64,000 nucleotides of DNA, from NCBI RefSeq assembly GCF_002980495.1, contig NZ_PVBR01000008.1:62001-126000 (forward strand), read 5' to 3'. The notes below the pieces were generated by a model. That model saw only the letters and a list, made by a program, of their open reading frames with translations, was not told the origin of the DNA and did no database searches. Of the stretch, positions 43,065-52,093 are shown piece by piece (positions within the stretch are counted from its first letter, which is position 1; each line of letters opens with the position of its first letter). The translations under genes were made by a program, and so were the position numbers. Source of the stretch: Phyllobacterium phragmitis (lineage in GTDB: Bacteria > Pseudomonadota > Alphaproteobacteria > Rhizobiales > Rhizobiaceae).

Positions 43065-44444
43065 ATGTTCTCGTGGAAGCCCTGGACCGTCGAGGATTCC
43101 CGGCTCAAATATCTTGGCCTCGTGGAGGCGCTCGAAGCCGACCTTCGCCAAGGCCTGGTGAAGCCGGGCGACCGTCTGCCTCCGCAGCGCGCCATTGCCG
43201 AGGCGCTGGGCATCGACGTCACGACGGTGACGCGCGCCTTCAACGAGGCGCGGCGGCGTGGGCTGGTGGAAGCCAATGCCGGGCGTGGCAGCTTCGTGCG
43301 CGCGGCGCCCGAGATAGCGGCGGCTTCCGCCGACCGTCCGGTGGATCTCAGCATGAACATTCCGCCGCAACCTGCGGGCGCGGCCCTCCAGCGCCGCATT
43401 CCCGAGGCCATCGCAGGCATCCTTTCTGCGCCGCAGGGCATGTTGCGGCTTCACTACCAGCAAAGCGAAGGCAGCGCGCCGGACCGCGCCGCAGGCGCGG
43501 CCTGGCTTGCGGAACGGCTCGGCTCGCTTGCGCCTGACCGCGTCATCGTCGCTGGCGGCGCGCAGAGTGCGCTCTTTGCCATCTGCTCGGCGCTGCTTAA
43601 GCCAGGCGAGGCTCTGGCCGCCGGACGACTGACCTATCCCGGTTTCAAGGCAGTTGCCGCACAATTGAATCTGCCGCTCGTCGGTCTGGCCATAGATGAG
43701 AATGGCATTGTGCCGGAGGATTTTGAGCGTGTTTGCCATGAGCGCAGTCCGCGGGCTCTCTATGTCATTCCGGCCATCGACAATCCAACGACGGCGACGC
43801 TTCCCGAGGGGCGGCGGCGCGAAATCGCGGAAATCGCGCGCCGCCATTCCGTCGCAATTATCGAGGACGACCCCTATTCCTGCCTTCGAGAGCAAGTCGT
43901 ACCGACCTTCGCCGAGATCGCTGGGGATATCACCTGGCACATCGCCACGCTCTCCAAATGCCTGACGCCGGCGCTGCGCATCGCCTATACGGTTGCGCCC
44001 GATGCCGGTGGGGCGATGAGGCTTGCGGGCATCCTGCGCGCGACGAGCCTGATGGCCCCGCCGCTGATGGCAGCACTCGCGGCGCGCTGGATTGCGGACG
44101 GGACAGCGCGTGAGGTCACCGATGCCGTGCGGCACGAAAGTGCGGAACGACAGAAGCTTGCCGCTACCGCGCTCGGCACGGCCACCTTCTTCGCCGATCC
44201 GAACGGCCATCATCTGTGGCTGAAGCTTCCCGACCATTGGCGCGCCGAGGAATTCGCCGCCGAGGCGGACCGTTCCGGTATCGCCATTGTCCCTTCCGGC
44301 GCGTTTTCGATCTCAGGCGATCCCGAGCGGGCGGTTCGCGTATCGCTCGGCGTAGCGCCTGATCGGGCCGCGCTCGAACGCGGATTGACGCTGCTGGCAC
44401 GGTTGCTGGAGCGGCCATCCTACGCCGCTCGGGTCGTCGTCTGA
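43065..44444 (+). CDS. MocR-type regulator (GntR helix-turn-helix fused to aminotransferase)
   Basis: A 459-residue protein. I chose ATG 43065, which has AGGAG five bases upstream; the earlier ATG at 43050 has none. The GntR wing-helix covers about residues 10-75 (LPPQRAIAEALGIDVTTVTR). The rest is a fold-type I aminotransferase with the PLP lysine K298 in TLSKCLTPALR and YVIPAIDNPTTATL. Such proteins sense PLP-bound amines and regulate a neighbour, here probably the divergent DUF983 gene. Confidence 0.88.
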   Translation: MFSWKPWTVEDSRLKYLGLVEALEADLRQGLVKPGDRLPPQRAIAEALGIDVTTVTRAFNEARRRGLVEANAGRGSFVRAAPEIAAASADRPVDLSMNIPPQPAGAALQRRIPEAIAGILSAPQGMLRLHYQQSEGSAPDRAAGAAWLAERLGSLAPDRVIVAGGAQSALFAICSALLKPGEALAAGRLTYPGFKAVAAQLNLPLVGLAIDENGIVPEDFERVCHERSPRALYVIPAIDNPTTATLPEGRRREIAEIARRHSVAIIEDDPYSCLREQVVPTFAEIAGDITWHIATLSKCLTPALRIAYTVAPDAGGAMRLAGILRATSLMAPPLMAALAARWIADGTAREVTDAVRHESAERQKLAATALGTATFFADPNGHHLWLKLPDHWRAEEFAAEADRSGIAIVPSGAFSISGDPERAVRVSLGVAPDRAALERGLTLLARLLERPSYAARVVV

Positions 44445-44475
44445 TCGGCCTGCTCTCTGGGGAGGGGAGGCGGCA

Positions 44476-44568
44476 ATGAGCACGACAACCGGCAAGCCTT
44501 GCTACATCTGCGGGACCATCGACATGGTCAGCCATGTTCTGCCGGTCGAGCAGGGCTGGGTGGTGTAG
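44476..44568 (+). CDS. Possible 30-residue protein with a CxxC pair
   Basis: GGAGGGGAGG precedes ATG 44476 closely, and the frame reads MSTTTGKPCYICGTIDMVSH and stops at 44568. It could be a small zinc-ribbon-like peptide or the 5' end of a gene cut by rearrangement. The ribosome site is the main support. Confidence 0.3.
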   Translation: MSTTTGKPCYICGTIDMVSHVLPVEQGWVV

Positions 44569-44896
44569 GATTTCCAAAGCGCGAAGCGACCGGAGCAATC
44601 GGCTCGTGCTCGATCCAGCCTCAGCGCTCGCGGGAATAGCCGATCATTTCCCTCCAAGTGCGCGTCTGGAGCCAGCCCATTTGGACTATCTGGCGGTACG
44701 GGAATGTGAATTTGCGAAGCCACCCGCACGAGCGGATGGCTCTGGAAAACCAGAGTGTTAGCGCGCTAACACCTACCGACGTGACCGGCACATGCATGGG
44801 TGGTGGTTGGCGTACAGGGCGTCCGGTAGCCTTTCAACCGTACCAGCGCGGTCAGAAGCACCCTGACCCAACAGAGCCAACACGAAAGGAAATGCA
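44569..44896. other. 328-bp region upstream of the second secreted protein
   Basis: No gene is supported. It contains an 18-bp perfect palindrome (listed separately) and, near 44884, the GAAAGGAAATG ribosome site of the next gene. Confidence 0.4.
44755..44772. promoter_or_regulatory. 18-bp perfect palindrome resembling a LacI/GalR-family operator
   Basis: GTGTTAGCGCGCTAACAC is self-complementary over all 18 bases. Its outer part TGTTAGC...GCTAACA matches the classical LacI-family consensus with two extra central bases. It lies 125 bp before the secreted-protein gene. No LacI-type gene is in the window. Confidence 0.5.
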
Positions 44897-45223
44897 ATGC
44901 GCAAGTTCATCCTTCTCACGTCCACTTCTGCCTTGCTTGGGCTCGGCCTTTTCGGCGCCAATGCGCAGGGATACTCCGGCTACAACGCAGCGGACGACTT
45001 CGGCGTCAGCGAACAGAATGATCTGCCGCCTCGTCTCAGACAGTACTCCGGTGGCCCTGACATCGGAGCTATCACCTCCAGCACCGGCCAGAGCCGGATG
45101 ACCGCACCCTATCATGTCCCAGCCCTGCCCAGTGGCATGGACCGGGCCTACAGAGGTTACAATGCTGCGGATGACTTCGGTCCCAGCGAACAGAACGATC
45201 TGCCATTTCGATTCAGGCGGTAG
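44897..45223 (+). CDS. Small secreted protein with GYNAxDDFG motif, copy 2
   Basis: A 108-residue paralogue of the protein at 41166. The signal peptide [20 protein letters not shown] (then ANA-Q) is almost the same. The mature part has two complete motifs, GYNAADDFGVSEQNDLP and GYNAADDFGPSEQNDLP, one near each end, each followed by an R-rich stretch (RLRQ, RFRR). GAAAGGAAATG provides the ribosome site. The function is unknown; the repeated acidic-aromatic motif suggests a ligand- or metal-binding or surface role. Confidence 0.7.
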   Translation: MRKFILLTSTSALLGLGLFGANAQGYSGYNAADDFGVSEQNDLPPRLRQYSGGPDIGAITSSTGQSRMTAPYHVPALPSGMDRAYRGYNAADDFGPSEQNDLPFRFRR

Positions 45224-45711
45224 ATCGCTGGTTCAGACATAGACGCCATGATAGCTCCGATGACCGTCGGTTCGGACGACGGGACCGTAGCCGATGGAGC
45301 AATCTTGAAACGAAATAGGCAGCCTCCACCGAGGCTGCCTATTGGCGTTCTTTGTCATAGAATCATTACGTTGCTGTCGCCGTGGTCCGATAAGCGGCGG
45401 GCCGATCACGAGATCATCCTGATCCGCGGAGATGATCTGTTTGATACGTTGGTATTAGTGCGCGAGCCGTGCGTACTATTCTCGATCGCCATGTCCTTCT
45501 TTAGCTTCTTTCCTGCGGGTTTTGCCGGAGAGGACAAAAAAGTCATGGCCACGATCATTTCGTCATCCGAAAACTTTTTCCCGGGGCTACGGTCCACCGC
45601 CGCTGTAGGCGAGATGGCATCTGTTTCCGCTCTCGCGCGACGTCGCAGCTTCCCGTCGCGGCACTAGCGCAGAACACAATACTCAGCGACAGCTCGAAAG
45701 GAGAGCTTCAC
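45224..45711. other. 488-bp gap with a terminator
   Basis: A frame 45248-45667 is open but has no ribosome site or family resemblance and crosses the terminator at 45315-45342, so I do not call it. The last ~20 bp (CGAAAGGAGAGC) are the ribosome site of the next gene. Confidence 0.4.
45315..45342 (+). terminator. Intrinsic terminator after the second secreted-protein gene
   Basis: ATAGGCAGCCTC (45315-45326) and GAGGCTGCCTAT (45331-45342) form a perfect 12-bp stem with a CACC loop, followed by TTGGCGTTCTTT. The tight, GC-rich stem with a short loop is typical. Confidence 0.7.
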
Positions 45712-46554
45712 ATGAGCAGTGGATTCGTGAAGACCGAGGACGGCACCGATATCTTTTACAAGGATTGGGGGCCGAAGGACGCTCAGCCGATCATGTTCCA
45801 TCATGGCTGGCCATTGTCGTCGGACGATTGGGACACGCAGATGCTGTTCTTCCTGGCGAATGGCTATCGCGTGGTCGCTCACGACCGACGTGGTCACGGC
45901 CGTTCCTCGCAGGTGGATACCGGCAACGATATGGATCACTATGCAGCTGATGCCTTCGCGGTCGTCGAGCACCTGGATTTGCGAAATGCCATCCATATCG
46001 GCCATTCGACCGGTGGCGGCGAAGTCGGGCGTTATGTCGCGAAGTTTGGCCAACCCAACGGCCGCGTCGCCAAGGCAGTGCTGGTCAGCGCGATTCCTCC
46101 GCTGATGCTCAAGACCGAGGCGAACCCCGGTGGCACCCCAATCGAGGTTTTCGACGGTTACCGCAAGGCGCTCGCGGGCAATAGGGCACAGTTTTACCTT
46201 GATGTGCCCTCGGGCCCGTTCTACGGCTTCAATCGCCCGGGGGCGAAGGTCTCGCAGGGCGCCATCCAGAACTGGTGGCGTCAGGGAATGATGGGCGGTG
46301 CTTTGGCACACTATGAAGGCATCAAGGTCTTCTCCGAGACGGATCAGACGGAAGATCTCAAGGCGATCACCGTGCCGACCCTCGTAATGCACGGCGATGA
46401 CGACCAGGTCGTGCCATACCAGGACGCCGCTCTGCTTCAGGCCGAGTTAATCAAGAACAGCACGCTGAAAATTTATCCCGGTTTCCCCCATGGCATGCTT
46501 ACGACGCACGCCGATACCGTCAATCCGGACCTGCTCACCTTTATCAAGAGCTGA
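45712..46554 (+). CDS. Alpha/beta hydrolase, cofactor-free haloperoxidase type
   Basis: A 280-residue protein with AAAGGAGAG before ATG 45712. [31 protein letters not shown], nucleophile S99 in GHSTGGGE, the acid in [10 protein letters not shown] and the histidine in GFPHGML match non-heme chloroperoxidases/perhydrolases. These enzymes act mainly as esterases and can form peracids. It is a lone cargo gene upstream of a LysR regulator. Confidence 0.88.
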   Translation: MSSGFVKTEDGTDIFYKDWGPKDAQPIMFHHGWPLSSDDWDTQMLFFLANGYRVVAHDRRGHGRSSQVDTGNDMDHYAADAFAVVEHLDLRNAIHIGHSTGGGEVGRYVAKFGQPNGRVAKAVLVSAIPPLMLKTEANPGGTPIEVFDGYRKALAGNRAQFYLDVPSGPFYGFNRPGAKVSQGAIQNWWRQGMMGGALAHYEGIKVFSETDQTEDLKAITVPTLVMHGDDDQVVPYQDAALLQAELIKNSTLKIYPGFPHGMLTTHADTVNPDLLTFIKS

Positions 46555-46863
46555 TGAAGATCGTCGCTTGGCAAATTGATCCTCACAATGGAGGCGTTGT
46601 GCCAAGATCAGGTGCCAAGCGATCGGCTCGGAATATCGCAGTTGTTGCTCGCGCGCATCAATGCTCATATCGCCACGATTGAATATCCTATCCTCGCAGG
46701 CGTGTTGCACGACACGCGGCTTATCGAGAAACTACAAGCTCTAATAGTTGCGGGTGCCAGACAGATGAAACCCACAAGGGAGTTGTAGAAAAATTCAAGA
46801 GCCACGGCGATCGCGAGGTGGAGAAATCGTCCAGCTAAAAAGCGCCTCGCGGGAGGGAAACGA
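46555..46863. other. 309-bp gap before the second LysR gene
   Basis: A 70-codon frame at 46576-46788 (MILTMEALCQDQVPSDRLGI...) is open but has no ribosome site and is not recognised. GGGAGGG at 46853-46859 serves the LysR gene. Nothing else is seen. Confidence 0.35.
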
Positions 46864-47754
46864 TTGGAACTGCGCCACCTTCGCTACATCCTGGCTAGCG
46901 CGCGCAACGGCAGTTTCAGCGCTGCCGGGCACGAACTCAATGTCCGGCAGCCGATCGTCAGCAAGCGCATCAAGGAGGTGGAGGACGAGCTTGGTGGCAT
47001 TGCCTTGTTCGACCGTTCGACCTCAGGCGCGCGCCTCACGCCGACCGGAGAGGAATTCCTTGTCTCCGCGCGCCGCATTATCGAGGATGTCGAGCGGCTG
47101 ACCGAACGCGCGAAAGCTAGTGCTGCCGGGAAGGTGGGACGCCTCCTCGTTGGCTTCTACAAATCGCTCTCGGCCGGAGCTTTCCGCGCCGCGCTGCACG
47201 ATTTCCGGGAGCAATATCCCGATATCGAGGTGGAATTGGTTGAAGTTCCCTTCACCGAATTGATGGCCGGCCTGCAGTCTGACAGGATAGATCTTGCCGT
47301 CATCCTCGGTGACGCCGGCAAGTGCAAGGACTTTGCATCGGTCACGCTATGGGCCGAACGTCTCGTGGTCGCGTTGCCGGAATGTCATCCACTCGTCGAC
47401 AGACCCCTCATCTACTGGCCGGAACTGAAGAGCGAGCGCTTCCTCATCAGCCACCACGATCCTGGCCCCGACATCCGCCACATACTGCTTCGCCATCTTG
47501 CAGCACCCTCGGACCACCCGGAGATTCTTGCGCGTCACCTTAGCCGCGAAAGCATTTTGAGCGAGGTAGCCGATCGCCAGGGCATTGCGCTGCAGTGCGA
47601 GTCCGCGATGGGGCTCACCAGCCTCGGCGTGGTGTTTCGGCCCGTCCATGATGGCCATGGAGCGACCCGCCTCGGCTACATTGCCTGCTGGAAGCCCGAA
47701 AACACTAACCCGGTTGTGAAGACCTTCGTTGATGCCATAAAGCCGCGCGGTTGA
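46864..47754 (+). CDS. LysR-type transcriptional regulator
   Basis: A 296-residue protein starting at TTG 46864 after GGGAGGGAAACGA. The helix-turn-helix is YILASARNGSFSAAGHELNV with RQPIVSKRIKEVEDELG. The ligand domain begins VGRLLVGFYKSLSAGAFRAA. Many relatives regulate aromatic-compound metabolism; the target here is unknown. It is the last cargo gene before trbB and is oriented like it. Confidence 0.88.
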   Translation: MELRHLRYILASARNGSFSAAGHELNVRQPIVSKRIKEVEDELGGIALFDRSTSGARLTPTGEEFLVSARRIIEDVERLTERAKASAAGKVGRLLVGFYKSLSAGAFRAALHDFREQYPDIEVELVEVPFTELMAGLQSDRIDLAVILGDAGKCKDFASVTLWAERLVVALPECHPLVDRPLIYWPELKSERFLISHHDPGPDIRHILLRHLAAPSDHPEILARHLSRESILSEVADRQGIALQCESAMGLTSLGVVFRPVHDGHGATRLGYIACWKPENTNPVVKTFVDAIKPRG

Positions 47755-47943
47755 TTCGGCTTAACCTTCACGGAGGTGGCTATCTACCGGCTCGGGCCGC
47801 CGAATACTGCCTGTATTTTTTCGATTGCCTACGACCGCGTACGTTACGCCGAAGAATAGTGTTGCGCGCGCGCAAATTGTGCCTTTCTTAATTGTCCCCG
47901 TTGCCATCCGATCGTTTCGTGGGTGGCCGGAAACGGGGGCGAG

Positions 47944-48948
47944 ATGCCGGCACACCATCACCAGAATGAAAGACTATCGCGCGGCGCGCGCATGCTGCGC
48001 ACGGCGCTCGGTCCCGCCATTGCGCGCTATCTCGAAGACCCTTCGATCGTTGAGGTGATGTTGAACCCTGACGGGCGGCTCTGGGTCGACCGGCTGAGAG
48101 AAGGGCTGATCGCCACGGACGACCTTCTGATCCCGGCCGATGGCGAGCGCATTGTCAGGTTGGTCGCGCATCATGTCGGCACCGAAGTCCATCCGGGCAG
48201 CCCTCGCGTCTCAGCCGAACTGCCGGAGACGGGCGAGCGCTTCGAAGGTCTCCTGCCTCCGGTCGTTGCGGCGCCCGCCTTTGCCATCCGCAAGCCTGCC
48301 GTCGCCGTCTTCACGCTCGCCGACTACGTCGCGTCCGGTATCATGACGGCAGCCCAGGCCGACGTGCTGCGCCTCGCCGTCGAGAAGCGGAAAAACATTC
48401 TCGTCGCCGGCGGCACTTCGACCGGCAAGACCACGCTGACGAATGCCCTGCTGGCGGAGGTGGCAAAGACCGCCGACCGCGTGGTGCTGATCGAGGACAC
48501 CCGCGAGCTGCAATGCGCCGCGGCCAACCTCGTGGCGCTACGCACCAAGGACGGCGTGGCCTCGCTCTCCGAGTTGGTGAAGTCGTCCCTGCGCCTGCGC
48601 CCCGACCGCATCCCGGTCGGCGAGGTGCGCGGAGCGGAGGCCCTCGACCTGCTCAAGGCGTGGGGCACCGGCCATCCCGGCGGCATCGGCACGATCCATG
48701 CCAGCACCGCGATCGGCGCGATGCGTCGGCTGGAGCAGCTCGTGCAGGAGGCCGTGGTCACGGTCCCGCGCGCGCTGATCGCCGAGACGATTGACCTGAT
48801 TGTAGTGCTCGCTGGCCGCGGCGCCGAACGCCGGCTGGCGGAGATCGCCCTTGTCGAGGGGCTCGATCCCGCGACCGGCGATTACCGCACCCTCAACGCG
48901 CAGCTCGTACCCGATCCGCAACGCCGTCCCGAAGGAGACGAACAATGA
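47944..48948 (+). CDS. trbB: TrbB, secretion ATPase (VirB11 family)
   Basis: A 334-residue ATPase. ATG 47944 has GGGGGCGAG just before it; the in-frame extension to 47923 is unlikely. Walker A is [10 protein letters not shown] with K162; the Asp box [10 protein letters not shown], Walker B region RIPVGEVRG and the His box GGIGTIHAS follow. It powers pilus assembly and substrate transfer. It starts the trb operon, 4 bp overlaps linking the next genes. The cargo border lies in the 190 bp upstream. Confidence 0.93.
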   Translation: MPAHHHQNERLSRGARMLRTALGPAIARYLEDPSIVEVMLNPDGRLWVDRLREGLIATDDLLIPADGERIVRLVAHHVGTEVHPGSPRVSAELPETGERFEGLLPPVVAAPAFAIRKPAVAVFTLADYVASGIMTAAQADVLRLAVEKRKNILVAGGTSTGKTTLTNALLAEVAKTADRVVLIEDTRELQCAAANLVALRTKDGVASLSELVKSSLRLRPDRIPVGEVRGAEALDLLKAWGTGHPGGIGTIHASTAIGAMRRLEQLVQEAVVTVPRALIAETIDLIVVLAGRGAERRLAEIALVEGLDPATGDYRTLNAQLVPDPQRRPEGDEQ

Positions 48949-49280
48949 CGCCTTCCATCCCCGCCCGAATCCGCAGCGGCTTGGTCCACGCGACCGCGCT
49001 CGCTGCCGCCACCGTGCTGACCGCGCTTCCCGCCCGTGCCGCCGGTTCCTCCATGCCGTGGGAGGAACCGCTTCAACAGATCCTAGAATCCATCGAAGGC
49101 CCTGTCGCCAAGATCGTCGCCGTCATCATCATCATTATCACCGGCCTGACGCTCGCCTTCGGCGACACGGCCGGCGGCTTTCGCAGGCTGATCCATATCG
49201 TGTTCGGATTGAGCATCGCTTTCGCGGCCAGCTCCTTCTTCCTGTCCTTCTTCTCCTTCGGTGGCGGAGCGCTCGTCTGA
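48945..49280 (+). CDS. trbC: TrbC, conjugative pilin precursor (VirB2 family)
   Basis: A 111-residue protein; ATG 48945 overlaps the trbB stop. A long signal peptide (cleavage near ARA-A, residue ~33) is followed by two hydrophobic helices (IVAVIIIIITGLTLAF and LIHIVFGLSIAFAASSFFL). The TraF peptidase would cleave the C-terminus and cyclise the pilin. Confidence 0.9.
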   Translation: MTPSIPARIRSGLVHATALAAATVLTALPARAAGSSMPWEEPLQQILESIEGPVAKIVAVIIIIITGLTLAFGDTAGGFRRLIHIVFGLSIAFAASSFFLSFFSFGGGALV

Positions 49281-49546
49281 TGATGGAAGAGGACGTTCGC
49301 GGCTTCTTCGCGCCGGTCCATCGCGCGCTGACCGAGCCGATCCTGCTCGGCGGCGCTCCACGCTCTGTCGCCATTCTCAACGGTACGCTTGCCGGTGCGG
49401 TTGGGCTCGGCCTGCGCCTTTGGATCGCCGGCCTCGCCATCTGGGTGATCGGCCATTTCGCGGCCGTGTGGGCGGCGAAGCGCGACGCCCAGTTTGTCGA
49501 CGTGGTGCGACGGCACCTGCGCTATCCGGCCCATCTAGGCGTGTGA
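49280..49546 (+). CDS. trbD: TrbD (VirB3 family)
   Basis: An 88-residue inner-membrane protein with ATG 49280 overlapping the trbC stop; a second ATG follows at 49283. FFAPVHRALTEPILLGGAPR is the family signature, followed by one or two membrane spans (ILNGTLAGAVGLGL, LWIAGLAIWVIGHF). It works with TrbE in channel assembly. Confidence 0.9.
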   Translation: MMEEDVRGFFAPVHRALTEPILLGGAPRSVAILNGTLAGAVGLGLRLWIAGLAIWVIGHFAAVWAAKRDAQFVDVVRRHLRYPAHLGV

Positions 49547-49553
49547 GGTCGCC

Positions 49554-52091
49554 ATGCTCAATCTCTCTGAGTACCGCAAGCGTTCCGCCAGCCTCGCCGA
49601 CTTCCTGCCCTGGGCAGCGCTCGTGGCACCGGGGGTGGTGCTCAACAAGGATGGCTCCTTCCAGCGCACCGCGCGCTTTCGCGGTCCCGATCTCGACAGC
49701 GCCACGCCGGCCGAACTGGTCGCCACGACCGCGCGCCTCAACAATGCGCTGCGCCGCCTCGGCTCGGGCTGGGCCATCTTCGTCGAAGCCCAGCGCAACC
49801 CCGCCACCGACTATCCCGCCAGCCTGTATCCCGACAGCGCGTCCGCGCTCCTCGACATCGAGCGCCGCGAGCAGTTCGAGGAATCCGGCCTTCTCTACGA
49901 GAGCAGCTATTTCCTTACTTTCGTCTGGTTGCCGCCGGCCGAGGAAGCCTCCCGTATAGAAAGTTGGCTCTACGAGGGCCGGGAACGAAGCGGCGTCGAC
50001 CCCTGGGAACTGCTCAAAGGCTTCGTCGATCGTACAGATCGCGTCCTCAACCTTGTCGAAGGGTTCGTGCCGGAGGCCGAATGGCTCGATGATAGCGAGA
50101 CCCTGACCTATCTGCACTCGACCATCTCGACGACCCGTCATCGCGTCCGCATGCCCGAGATGCCGATGCACCTCGATGCGCTGCTCGCCGACCAGCCGCT
50201 GACCGGCGGGCTGGAGCCACGACTGGGCGATCTCCATCTGCGTACACTGACCGTGATCGGATTCCCGACCACGACGTTCCCCGGAATCCTCGATGATCTC
50301 AACCGTCTCGCCTTCCTCTATCGCTGGTCGACACGCGCGATCATGCTCGACAAGCTGGAGGCTACCCGCCTGGTCACGAAGATACGGCGGCAGTGGTTCG
50401 CCAAGCGGAAGTCCGTCGCCGCCATCATCAAGGAGGTGATGACCAATGAGGCGTCGGTGCTGACGGACACCGACGCTGCCAACAAGGCCGCCGACGCCGA
50501 CGCCGCCTTGCAGGATCTCGGCTCCGATCAGGTCGGCGAAGCATACGTCACAGCCACGGTGACGGTCTGGGACGCGGATCGCGCCATCGCTGACGAGAAG
50601 CTGAGGCTGGTCGAGAAGGTGATCCAGGCCAGAGACTTCACCTCGATCGTCGAGGGCGTCAACGCCATTGAAGCCTGGCTCGGCTCCATCCCCGGCCAGA
50701 CTTACGCGAACGTCCGGCAGCCGCCGATCTCGACGCTCAACCTCGCCCATATGATCCCTCTTTCAGCGGTCTGGGCGGGGTCGGCCAAGGATGAGCACTT
50801 CGATGCGCCACCGCTCTTCTATGCCAAGACCGAAGGCGCGACGCCGTTCCGTTTCGCGCTTCATATCGGCGATGTGGGCCACACGGTCGTCATCGGCCCT
50901 ACCGGCGCAGGCAAATCCGTATTGCTCGCGCTCATGGCGCTCCAGTTTCGCCGCTACGCGCATGCCCAAGTTTTCGTCTTCGATTTCGGCGGCTCGATTC
51001 GGGCGGCCACGCTGGCGATGGGCGGCGACTGGCAGGACCTGGGCGGCTCGCTGTCGGACGATGCCGTTTCCACCTCCGTCTCGCTCCAGCCGCTCGCCGG
51101 CATCCATCACACGCCCGAGCGCGCCTGGGCGGCCGACTGGCTGGTCGACATTCTCGTGCGCGAGGGCGTGACCATCACCCCGGAAGTGAAGGAGCATCTC
51201 TGGTCGGCGCTCACCTCACTCGCCTCGGCGCCGGTCGACGAGCGCACCATCACCGGCCTGACCGTTCTGCTGCAAGTTAACGCGCTCAAGCAGGCACTCA
51301 AACCATATTGCATCGGCGGCGCGCATGGTCGGCTGCTCGACGCCGAGACCGAACGGCTCGGCGAGGCGTCCGTCCAGGCCTTCGAGACCGAGGGGCTGAT
51401 AGGCACCAAGGCCGCTCCCGCCGTGCTCTCCTATCTCTTCCACCGCATCGAGGCCCGCTTCGATGGGCGGCCGACGCTTCTCATTATCGACGAGGGCTGG
51501 CGTGCGCTCGATGACGGCGACTTCGCCGACAAGATTAAGGAATGGCTGAAGACGCTGCGCAAGAAGAACGTCTCCGTCGTCTTCTCCTCGCAGTCGCTCG
51601 CCGACATCGAAGCATCGCCGATCGCCCCTGTCATCGTCGAGAGCTGCCCGACACGCATCTTCCTCGCCAACGAACGCGCCCTCGAGCCGCAGATCGCTGC
51701 CGTCTATCGCCAGTTCGGCCTGAACGATCGCCAGATCGAGATCGTCGCGCGGGCAACGCCCAAGCGTGACTATTACTGCCAGTCGCGGCGCGGCAACCGC
51801 CTGTTCGAACTCGGCCTGGGCCACATCGCACTCATCCTGTGCGGAGCTTCCGACAAGGCGGCCCATGCCCTGATCGACGAGCTGCTCCGTGAGGGCGTAC
51901 GCCCTCACTTCCTTGAAGCATGGCTGCGGGCCAATGGCCTTGGCTGGGCCGCCGACCTCATCCCCGACATTACAAACGTCATCGACCAGTCCGCGTCCGC
52001 GGATGCGCCGGACAGGTCCGTCGCAGCCGATGAATCCGTCACGGCGGAAGATCTTGATCCCACCCATCCGTCATCCGAACAGGAGGTTTGA
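49554..52091 (+). CDS. trbE: TrbE, secretion ATPase (VirB4 family)
   Basis: An 845-residue protein starting 7 bp after trbD. The N-terminal half (LSEYRKRSASLADFLPWAAL, then GSFQRTARFRGPD) is the VirB4 membrane/assembly region. Walker A is GPTGAGKS (448-455) and Walker B LLIIDEGW with D646-E647. It is the largest channel ATPase and is slightly longer than most TrbE proteins because of the C-terminal acidic tail. Its stop lies just upstream of the trbJ start. Confidence 0.94.
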   Translation: MLNLSEYRKRSASLADFLPWAALVAPGVVLNKDGSFQRTARFRGPDLDSATPAELVATTARLNNALRRLGSGWAIFVEAQRNPATDYPASLYPDSASALLDIERREQFEESGLLYESSYFLTFVWLPPAEEASRIESWLYEGRERSGVDPWELLKGFVDRTDRVLNLVEGFVPEAEWLDDSETLTYLHSTISTTRHRVRMPEMPMHLDALLADQPLTGGLEPRLGDLHLRTLTVIGFPTTTFPGILDDLNRLAFLYRWSTRAIMLDKLEATRLVTKIRRQWFAKRKSVAAIIKEVMTNEASVLTDTDAANKAADADAALQDLGSDQVGEAYVTATVTVWDADRAIADEKLRLVEKVIQARDFTSIVEGVNAIEAWLGSIPGQTYANVRQPPISTLNLAHMIPLSAVWAGSAKDEHFDAPPLFYAKTEGATPFRFALHIGDVGHTVVIGPTGAGKSVLLALMALQFRRYAHAQVFVFDFGGSIRAATLAMGGDWQDLGGSLSDDAVSTSVSLQPLAGIHHTPERAWAADWLVDILVREGVTITPEVKEHLWSALTSLASAPVDERTITGLTVLLQVNALKQALKPYCIGGAHGRLLDAETERLGEASVQAFETEGLIGTKAAPAVLSYLFHRIEARFDGRPTLLIIDEGWRALDDGDFADKIKEWLKTLRKKNVSVVFSSQSLADIEASPIAPVIVESCPTRIFLANERALEPQIAAVYRQFGLNDRQIEIVARATPKRDYYCQSRRGNRLFELGLGHIALILCGASDKAAHALIDELLREGVRPHFLEAWLRANGLGWAADLIPDITNVIDQSASADAPDRSVAADESVTAEDLDPTHPSSEQEV

Positions 52092-52093
52092 CC

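Noticed and set aside
45248-45667. A 139-codon frame before the haloperoxidase gene
   Set aside because: It crosses a perfect 12-bp terminator hairpin and lacks a ribosome site and family resemblance.
46576-46788. A 70-codon frame between the haloperoxidase and LysR genes
   Set aside because: No Shine-Dalgarno and no recognisable features; probably chance.
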